NCBI GenBank assembly: GCA_002633005.1
Contig: NMRA01000151.1
Span: forward strand, 146,799 to 174,059
Reading direction: 5' to 3'
Source: Phoronis australis
Taxonomy: Eukaryota; Phoronida; Phoronidae
Length of the DNA: 27,261 bases
The notes under the pieces were generated by a model, which saw only the letters and a program-made list of their open reading frames with translations, was not told the DNA's origin and ran no database searches. Below, piece by piece: positions 20,734-27,261 of the stretch. A program made the position numbers and the translations under genes. Each line of letters starts with the position of its first letter. Positions within the stretch are counted from its first letter, which is position 1.

Positions 20734-21450
20734 AATTAAAGATCTTTTGCTAGTCTCGGTTTTAACTTTCTTAAAGAAACATTACCAGCAATGGAAGAAC
20801 GTGTAGAGTATATAGCTTGACTGCTACTGAATTTGCAGCTGAGATATGCTGGAGCCAAGCCATAGACACACCTGTACATGCAACAGGCAGAGAGATATTT
20901 ATTTTTTTGTTTTACTTTCATAAATCCAAGCTTGGAGTATAAGTCGTCAACCTGGGTGTCCCCAATTCTAGTACCCAGGATAGCCCTGGCGGCTCTATTT
21001 TGGATTACTTCAACTTTGCTAATAAGTGTGTTGCTGGTATGTTTCCGAACCGGTAAACAATAATCAATATGAAGTTGAATATTTTAACTGAATGGTTAAG
21101 TGTGCTGACATTACGAAATTTATCTAGACGTTTAAGTATGCCGATTTTCTTTGATAATTTCTTAGTCATGTAACCTATGTGCATATTAAATTTAAGATTG
21201 GGATCTAAAATAAAGCCCAAGTAATTAAACTTGTCAACACTCTCTATACGAGAACAGTAAATAGAAAGGGATTCATAGTTTCTGTTGTTTTCATTTCAGG
21301 TGGGTTCCCAACAGCGCGGACTTGGTTTTACTAGCGTTAAGAGTGAGTGTATTTTGAACCAGCCAGTCATGGATAAGGACTAGCTCATCCAGAGGGTCAC
21401 CTGAAGTGAGGGATAGCAGTATTGTTCTCCCACTATCCTTTTGACGTAAT
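20265..21450 (-). pseudogene. LINE (CR1/L2-like) RT C-terminus and 3' UTR with polyalanine expansion
   Basis: Minus-strand pieces in order: SLTSGDPLDELVLIHDWLV with NTLTLNASKTKSALLG (the W..N.L.LN..KTK motif); GFILDPNLKFNMHI with LSKKIGILKRLDKF; YRCVYGLAPAYLS with YSTRSSIAGNVSL and KLKPRLAKRSL; then a run of about 26 alanines (GCT codons) and IRNCLSPEIKRSDLINTF, KLNIKKWL, stop. Known: this order is that of CR1/Jockey-group LINE reverse transcriptases, where KRSF.Y.GA..WN.LP normally stands at the alanine site. Downstream is a 3' UTR with GAGGGCCCTCTTGG and a tail of ATAAATAG-like units near 20265. The 5' part is missing and frames are broken. It is in sense with SYNRG, inside an intron. Confidence 0.8.
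20654..20731 (+). repeat. (GCA)26 trinucleotide repeat
   Basis: 26 uninterrupted GCA (CAG) units. On the minus strand they lie in the LINE reading frame as 25 GCT plus one GCA alanine codons. As perfect triplets they are expected to be length-variable. Confidence 0.97.
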
Positions 21451-21651
21451 ATGACCGAGGGATTGGTCCATGATGGCAGATGCTTTTTTTGAATTCTTCA
21501 TTTCTTATTAGATTGGCATGATGTTTTAGATGCTTTGATGTAATGCCATTGTCTGCTCGCTTTGTTACAATATTAGAGGTTTAAGGTTTCTGCAGGCTGT
21601 AATTGGTTACATCATGAATAGTGACCTCTTGACATGTGAGAGACATTGAAT

Positions 21652-22930
21652 AACAAGAGCAACACGGAGCATTGAAATGTGTCCACAAATGCACCGCTAA
21701 CGGTGTGCTTCTAGGGGTGTTTATTTGGAACATAAAAATGGCTACTAGATGGCGCAAAATACGTCGAATCCATCCCAAAACTTGTATGTGTCATCAAAGT
21801 TATTTACCAAATTTCATAAAAATCCGTCAAGGAACTTCTGAGAAACAGAGGAGAACGAAAAAATGAAATTACCACTAAGAGGCTAGAGGCGAAAAAAAGT
21901 AACTGCCACGAAGAGACGCCACATTCTATAAAGTCGTCGGAAAATCATCATCAGACCTCCTCTTCACATTAAGAACAGACATGCCAATTTCCACAACCAT
22001 CCTTCGAGTGGTTTGGTTGACAGAGGGGCAGATGCCAAATAACAAGACTCGAAAACAGTAAAAATGGCCACTAGGTGGTGCAAAATACCACGAATTCAAC
22101 CAAAAACGAGAGGATAGCGTCAACTCATAAATAGATACCTATCTGCCAAATTTTATGAAAATCCAATGAGGATCTTCGAAGATAGAGGTAAAATTAAAAG
22201 AAACTAAAATTGCCACTAGGGAGAACACTGGTAGTCAGATTCATCAGAAAGCCATAGTCATATGTTGCCAAGCTCATATCAATTCACTAAATTTAATAAA
22301 AATACTGCAGAGAGTTTTGGAGAAACAGCCATGGGCATAAAAACTGCCATTAGAGTCAACAGAAAATGATCGTCAGCCGCTTTCTTCACAGTAAAAACAT
22401 ATTAATTACATGCCAATTTTCAAAATCAACCCTAGAGCTGTTTGGTTGAGAGCTGGAAGAGGAAGATAAGATTTCAATTTACAAATGAATCCACTGAGAT
22501 TGTTAAGTTTGTTTGAGATGAGGTTTATGCGTGGGGGTTGATAGAACAGCAGACACCGAAAACAGACTCGAAAACACTAAAAAATGGCCACTATTTGGCA
22601 CAAAGTACCTCAAATCTGTCCGAAAACAAGAGGATGGCAGCATCTCACTAATGGATGCCTAACTGCCAAACTTTATGAAAATCCGTACACGATCTCCAAA
22701 GATACAGAGGTAAGCGTAAAAAATTAAAATTGCCACTAGGGGACACACCGGTAGTCGGAGAGGTCTGAAATTGGTCATCATCCGTTGTCAGCTTCATAGG
22801 AGCACATCTGCCAAATGTGATTAAGATCCTGTGAGGGGTTCAGGAGATACAGCTGCGGACCCTGGATGCCCAGACAAAGGTGACGGCAAAATACGACCAC
22901 ATGTAAATATGTGGGGACATAAAAATGATA
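21652..22930 (+). repeat. CTCF-like repeat family, copy 2 (apparently full length)
   Basis: The head AACAAGAGCAACACGGAGCA is at 21652 and the tail TGACGGCAAAATACGACCAC... GGGACATAAAAATG ends near 22930, giving about 1.28 kb. Cores occur at 21739 (TGGCTACTAGATGGCGC), 22065 (TGGCCACTAGGTGGTGC), about 22211, 22580 and 22731, with weaker ones between. Shared phrases (CCAAATTTCATAAAAATCCG, CCAATTTCCACAACCATCCT, GGAGATACAGC) recur. It is the best candidate for defining the element's ends. No ORF of its own. Confidence 0.85.
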
Positions 22931-23363
22931 TTCCATGACTAGCTAGCAGATATTACCTCATAATGTCATTTTATCATATGATTGTGTTTTAACCAATCAG
23001 ATATAAGAAAAATCAGTGCTAGTGTAATAATAAAAATTAATGGCTAGACAATAAGACTATGTCTTACTTAGCAGACATACTACGGGTACATGCAGCCCAG
23101 CCACTACCTGCACATTTAGGAAATGAAAATGTTTTTACCACTGTATGCACAGTCAAGTTCAATCAGAAAAGACAGCAGGCACCCAGTAATCATTGTAATA
23201 TATGCTAGTCTTCCACCACACGAGGCCTAATTTATGTATTTGTGTATAATAACTGTATATAGATTTCTTTGTATTTATTTAAGCCAGATATAATGCCTCT
23301 TGGCACTTTCTGGACAATGCATATTCATTGTACTGAAGATTTCGTACTAAACATTAAAAAAAC
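22931..23363. other. SYNRG intron, nothing further seen
   Basis: AT-rich DNA between the repeat copy and the inverted repeat at 23364; no element recognised. Confidence 0.6.
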
Positions 23364-23522
23364 ATGGCGTGCACTCGATTGACTTCCCCCTGGTTCCGCC
23401 AGATCAACCCGGCTAAGGCATCTGATTGGTTCTCAGTGACAACTTCCAGTTTACAGGCCAATCAGATGTCTTAGCTGGTTGACCTGGCAGAATCCGCAAT
23501 CAAGTCAATCAAGTGCAGCCAT
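23364..23522. repeat. Imperfect inverted repeat with CCAAT boxes beside a SYNRG exon
   Basis: The left part (about 23364-23437) and right part (about 23455-23522) pair as diverged inverted copies: TGCACTCGATTGACTT with AAGTCAATCAAGTGCA, CCAGATCAACC with GGTTGACCTGG, and GCTAAGGCATCTGATTGG with CCAATCAGATGTCTTAGC. Both arms carry CCAATCAGA, an NF-Y-type CCAAT box, in opposite orientations. The right edge is 20 bases from the exon at 23542. It is relatively GC-rich. Probably a MITE; a regulatory role is only a possibility. Confidence 0.8.
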
Positions 23523-23541
23523 AAACACGAACATGTCCTAC

Positions 23542-23730
23542 CATCCAGATGAAACAGAGTGGCCAGTTCGTCTGTGTTAGTGCTGATCCACTGGCGAGCC
23601 TTCTGACTTTCCTTGAAGGTGGCGGTCTTGTGCTGTTGCGGCTGCACTTCCCGCACACTCGGCTTATGGAAGCCGCGTGGCTTCACTGGGGCATTCAAGT
23701 CTGAGCACAGCATCATCATATCCTCCAGAC
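23542..23730 (-). CDS. SYNRG: SYNRG exon: linker with KARQWIST before the EH domain
   Basis: The exon is bounded by TTCCCTAG| and GATG|GTAGGA. The frame reads LEDMMMLCSDLN, a basic Pro/Lys stretch, then a probably helical segment with KARQW and ELATLFHLD. Both junction codons (Gly upstream, Ala downstream) are split at phase 1 and complete correctly. No catalytic motif is expected; this is the spacer between the first acidic motif and the EH domain. It has higher GC and a more even codon composition than the surrounding intron. Its donor lies only about 20 bp from an imperfect inverted repeat at 23364-23522. Confidence 0.85.
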
Positions 23731-23870
23731 CTAGGGAACAATGAGAACCTTGACTTTGGTTGGCAGGCCACAATGAGGTACTCTTACTAAGTTAGGGAAG
23801 CTGCGTTGATAAATGAAGGCACTTTTCCTATGAAAAGTCTCTAACACAATCCATCCAAACAATCATATAA

Positions 23871-25127
23871 CAAGAATGACACAAAGTGTTGAAATTCACC
23901 CACAAATGCACCACAAATGGTGAGCTTCAAGGGCTGTTTATTCGTATCATAAAAATGGTCACTAGGTGGCGTATAATACATCGAATCCATCCGGAAACTA
24001 GCATGTCATTAAAGCTACTTACCAAATTTCATAAAAAGTCTGTCAAAGAACTTCTGAGAAACCGAGGAAATCAGAAAAAAAATTGCCATTAGGAGGCTAT
24101 GGGCGCAAAAAACCATAACTGCCACAACGAGGCGCTACAGTAGATGAAGTCGGAAAATCATCGTCAATCACCATCTTCACACGAAGAACATATATGCCAA
24201 TTTTCACAATCATCCTTGGGGTGATTTGGTTGATAGAGGGGTGGATGCCAAAAGCAGACTAGAAAACAGTAAAAATGGCCAACAGATGGTGGAAAATATG
24301 TCGAATCTATCCGAAAACAGGAACATGTCATCCTTTCAATAGAAAGCTATTTACCAAATTTCATAAAAATCCGTCAAGCATGTTCTAATAAACGGAGGAA
24401 AACGGAAAAAAAATTTAATTGCCACTAGGGGGCACAGTGTTTGTCAGATCTGTTTGAAAGTCGTTGTCGTTCGTTGTCAACTTCATATAAATACAATTGC
24501 TAAATTTAATAAAGATGCTTTAGAGGGTTTAGGCGGTACAGTCATGGTCGTAAAAAAAAACATATAACTGCCACCAGGAGGCGCCAAAGTAGTCAAGATC
24601 ATCAAAAAATCATCCTCAGTCGTCCTCTTCACTTTAAGAATATACATGCCAATTTCCACAATCATCCTTAGAGCAGTTTGGTTGACTGAGGGGCAGATGC
24701 CTAAAACAGTAAAAATGGCCAATAGGTGGTGCAAAATGTCTAAAATTACAGGTAATTGGAAAACTGAAACATAGTGTCATCTCACCAACAGATGCCTATC
24801 GCAAAGAAAGAGATGATGGCAATATGCACCCACATTAAAATATCCGGGCACATAAAAATGGCCAGAAGTGGGAAAATTATTTAACATGTTTCATGAAAAT
24901 CCATTTCAGGAATTCCATCGAAATGCAGTCGTCATCTGCCTGAAATTTGTAGGAATAAACTTGCCAAATTTTACAAAGATCCTTCAGGGGTTTAGGAGAT
25001 ACAAAAAATGCCAACAAAAGATGCCAAAATAATCCCCACTCGTCCGAAGTAAGATCATATTAACTGATTTTTATAATGACCTTACCAATAGGTGGCGCAG
25101 AGCATGCCAAATCTGTCTGAAAATGAT
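23871..25127 (+). repeat. CTCF-like repeat family, copy 3, with a partial second copy
   Basis: The head AACAAGAATGACACAAAGTG is at 23871. Cores occur at 23956 (TGGTCACTAGGTGGCGT), 24419 (TTGCCACTAGGGGGCAC), 24569 (CTGCCACCAGGAGGCGCC), 24716 and 25084 (ACCAATAGGTGGCGC). A tail-like GATGATGGCAATATGCACCC ... GCACATAAAAATGG near 24812-24860 suggests one copy ends there and another truncated one follows, interrupted by the LINE at 25130. Confidence 0.8.
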
Positions 25128-25129
25128 TT

Positions 25130-25990
25130 TTAAGGTGATATATATTTATTGAAGAATACACAAAACAAACAAAGAAATAATGACAAACCCAGAAATTGCG
25201 AAACATTATATCTGGGTTGTAGACAATTCAATAATGAAAGTAATATACATATAGGTATATACATTTAAGTAGTATCTAATATAAGTATTCCAATATTTGG
25301 ATATGCTATTACAAAGCAACATATAAAAACAAAAAAGTACAGATACGTGTATGGAAATCAGAAACAACAATTTTATAAGCGATACATAAAAATTTGCTAA
25401 CGTTGCTTAAGAGGAATTCATTGAGAACAAGGTCAAAGTTGGGACTAACATTCAATAATAATGTAACTTTAGTAGGGATGTTATTACAAGAATTGAGAGC
25501 TTTTACAACTGATTGGTTTTCATTAAGTGCATGAAAGTGTGAGTCTCTCAGATATTCGATGAGGGGACATTTGAAGAAAACATGGGGATAAGATTGATGG
25601 TCACCACATTTACAGTTTGGAGAGACATTACTACAGTTGTGCCTTAACTTGTCGGAGTTGAGGAAAAGACCGCATCTTGATCTATACAATGCTATTTCAT
25701 TATGGCGGGGAAGGGAGGATTGAGTCAAGGGTGTTGAGTTATCAAAATTATGAAAAACAGTTCTGAAATTATCTTTAAACTCATAAAAGAGTTGCTTTCC
25801 TTAACAGAGACTGGAAGAGAATTCCAGTTGCTGATGCACGTCACAACTGTAGACCTTCTGAATGCCTGACTGAACGACGAAGGAATTGCATATGGGGTGG
25901 AGGATCTCAAACTACTACGATGGCCTTGTCTAGTGTATAGATCAAATATTTTTTTGACAGAGGCATTGTTAACATTTGTTTATTACTTTA
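25130..25990 (-). pseudogene. LINE ORF C-terminal fragment inserted in the CTCF-like repeat
   Basis: Minus-strand pieces: VKKIFDLYTRQGHRSSLRS, TPYAIPSSFSQAFRRSTVV, ISNWNSLPVSVKESNSF, then RHNEIALYRSRCGLFLNSDK, LRHNCSNVSPNCKCGDHQSY, PHVFFKCPLIEYLRD. Known: the string F..S.V...I..WNSLP..... S...FK followed by a short Cys-rich tail with CxCG....H...CP is the post-RT end of many animal LINEs. A frame break lies near 25725. The 3' end (AATAAATATATATCACC on the minus strand) abuts repeat-family sequence at 25127, and family sequence resumes by about 26020, so this LINE appears to have inserted into the older repeat. Confidence 0.75.
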
Positions 25991-26019
25991 AAAGTTAATG
26001 TGGTCATGTGAAGGTTGAA

Positions 26020-26330
26020 AATGATAAAGCGTTGCTGTCTTTCCAATAGAAACCTACTTGCTAAATTTCTTAGAAATCTATCAAGGAATTCTTAAGATAG
26101 AGGCAAACTAAAAAAACTAAAATTGCCACTAAGGGGGCACAATGGTAATCATATTGACACAAAATTCATCATCATCTGTTTTCAGCTTCATAAGAACACA
26201 TCTGCTGGATCTCATTAAGATCCTACAATGGGTTTATAAGATACAGCAGAGGATGTCGGATGCCCAGACAAAGATGATGGCAGTACGCACCCACATCTGT
26301 ATATGTGGCCGCAAATTTAAATTACTAAGC
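26020..26330 (+). repeat. CTCF-like repeat family, 3' part
   Basis: Resumes after the LINE with CCTACTTGCTAAATTTCTTA. It has one core, TTGCCACTAAGGGGGCAC, at 26123, and ends GATGCCCAGACAAAGATGAT, GCACCCACATCTGTATATGT like copy 2's tail. Probably the continuation of the copy interrupted at 25127. Confidence 0.7.
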
Positions 26331-26687
26331 CAATTTTCACATTGCTAATCTTGATAAGTTTCTTCTCAAGTCTAAGGCCACTCAACCTATTAGGTGTTCA
26401 AGGTTAAAGGAAAAAGGCGTTATTGATGATATTTTCACATACAATAACAATAACGGCCATAAGAGCGTGTAACTGCATAAACTCAATTTAACCCATACGG
26501 AAATGAGCACCACGCCAGGATAGTTTATTTGATTTAAATGTTAAGTTTTCTTGAAGTATGTTCCAAAACAGTCCCACTTAAGTCTTGACATGGAGAAGCT
26601 AGGAACAAGGATTTGACATTGCTTATGAAACCTCCGAAGTGCTTTCAATTGAAGAAGCCCAGCATAAGACCTAACATCCAAACTAAC
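26331..26687. other. SYNRG intron, nothing further seen
   Basis: Sequence between the repeat and the first recognised exon. No element or coding similarity recognised. Confidence 0.6.
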
Positions 26688-26902
26688 CTTTGTTGTCATC
26701 CATTTTGCTCGGTCCATCAAGTTGGGTGGAGCTAGGCTGGGCATCCGAGGGTGTGGTCTGGCTGTCCGTATGAGCGGCACCGAGCGATGCTCCCATACTA
26801 CTAGCTGCACCACTAGGAGCAGAAGGGGTGGTGGCGGGGGCTTGGAGAAAGTCGCCAAAGCCGTCATTCTGAGGCAACTGTGGAGCTGGTGGATTACCAA
26901 TA
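26688..26902 (-). CDS. SYNRG: SYNRG exon: acidic DGFGDF segment upstream of the EH domain
   Basis: The reading frame encodes a Pro-rich start, then NDGFGDFLQAP, then a low-complexity Ala/Ser/Thr/Gln stretch ending PSKMDDNK. Vertebrate synergin gamma has DEFSDFMQGP at the equivalent place before the EH domain, so this is the first of its AP-1 ear-type motifs. The donor is AAAG|GTTAGT, phase 1; its G joins GT of the next exon to give Gly. The acceptor is uncertain: TTAG at 26903-26904 is used here, but CCACCAG or CCACAG slightly downstream would keep the same frame and shorten the exon by a few codons. Earlier exons with the N-terminus lie beyond the window edge or were not recognised. Confidence 0.85.
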
Positions 26903-27261
26903 CTAATGATCATATCAATAGGCCAACAGACAAAGCTTAGAGTCATAAAAATGATTTAGGCAAGGATAAGGAGTCTGAAGTACAAGTTATAAACCAATCA
27001 CGCAAAACATGTCTTCTGTGATTTCATAACATGGTACACAACGATGTCCATTCCCAAGCACAAGAATCAGAAAGTAGAAAAGAACAGCCAAAAAACCATA
27101 ACTTCTTCAAGTACAATTAGAAGGTAACATCATGATTGAAAGAAAAAAACTGCCATCAATTTGACATGAATGGACAGCCTTTCTAAAACTGGGCTGTGTC
27201 AGGGCATTCACAGTGTATCTCTCAACTTCTCTCGATAGTGGAATCCTAAAACAATTTTAAG
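26903..27261. other. SYNRG upstream intron, nothing further seen
   Basis: AT-rich intronic DNA upstream of the first recognised exon. The N-terminal Gly/Met/Pro-rich region of synergin is not seen here and should lie beyond the window. Confidence 0.5.

Larger units (their letters stand above)
2194..26902 (-). other. SYNRG: SYNRG (synergin gamma) gene, partial, 11 coding exons
   Basis: Seen: eleven minus-strand segments are bounded by AG acceptors and GT donors, and joining them gives one open frame of about 1200 codons. Junction phases in transcript order are 1, 1, 2, 0, 1, 1, 1, 0, 1, 1, and 0 at the last donor. Collinear similarity to vertebrate synergin gamma is recalled from knowledge of the family: a DEFSDF-like segment, one EH domain, many DFxDF motifs, SLDLP segments, and a C-terminal domain with WQRC and WNNL. 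Known: synergin gamma binds the AP-1 gamma-ear at the trans-Golgi network and endosomes, works with aftiphilin in clathrin traffic, and its EH domain binds NPF-type ligands. The N-terminus (beyond 27261) and the extreme C-terminus are missing from this set. Introns are large and rich in mobile elements. The identification is confident; exon edges were chosen by eye. Confidence 0.93.

Overview
This window is animal nuclear DNA. It is AT-rich, with intron-split coding exons that have GT...AG borders, non-LTR (LINE) and Penelope-like retroelement remnants, a tRNA-derived SINE and microsatellites. The repeats and the divergence of the single host gene suggest a non-vertebrate bilaterian (marine invertebrate type). 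The species cannot be named from the sequence alone.

One host gene spans almost the whole window on the minus strand: an orthologue of SYNRG (synergin gamma, AP1GBP1), a partner of the AP-1 clathrin adaptor. Eleven consecutive coding exons were placed, from about 26902 down to 2194, and every exon-exon codon phase agrees. The 5' end lies beyond 27261 and at least one 3' exon lies beyond position 1 or was not recognised. In transcript order the exons encode: an acidic DGFGDF segment (26688-26902); a linker (23542-23730); the first half of the EH domain (18967-19141); the second half of the EH domain (16305-16467); a Pro/Thr/Ser linker (14624-14942); a long array of DDFxDF-type adaptor-ear motifs (11949-13361); a Ser-rich SLDLP segment (7916-8644); and the conserved helical C-terminal domain (6987-7084, 3742-3892, 3308-3364, 2194-2285).

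The introns carry the mobile DNA. A decayed Penelope-like reverse transcriptase (15330-16222, +) and a LINE C-terminus (16596-17044, +) lie in the introns flanking the second EH exon. Two further LINE 3' parts lie at 20265-21450 (-) and 25130-25990 (-). A tRNA-derived SINE head lies at 9893-9967 (-). A prominent interspersed family lies at 9990-11800, 13998-14285, 21652-22930, 23871-25127 and 26020-26330. It is built of degenerate subunits that repeatedly carry a core of the form TGGCCACTAGGTGGCGC, which looks like a vertebrate-type CTCF site. Intron 3893-6986 holds a near-perfect foldback with 182-bp arms made of a degenerate 21-bp minisatellite. Two smaller inverted repeats lie at 20048-20109 and 23364-23522. 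A single N at 11157 sits at the edge of a perfect 173-bp duplication and may be an assembly seam.

No bacterial-type operon, CRISPR array, rRNA or intact tRNA gene was seen. The more interesting signals are the CTCF-like repeat family, the 21-bp-unit foldback, and an in-frame polyalanine (CAG/GCT) expansion inside a LINE ORF remnant.
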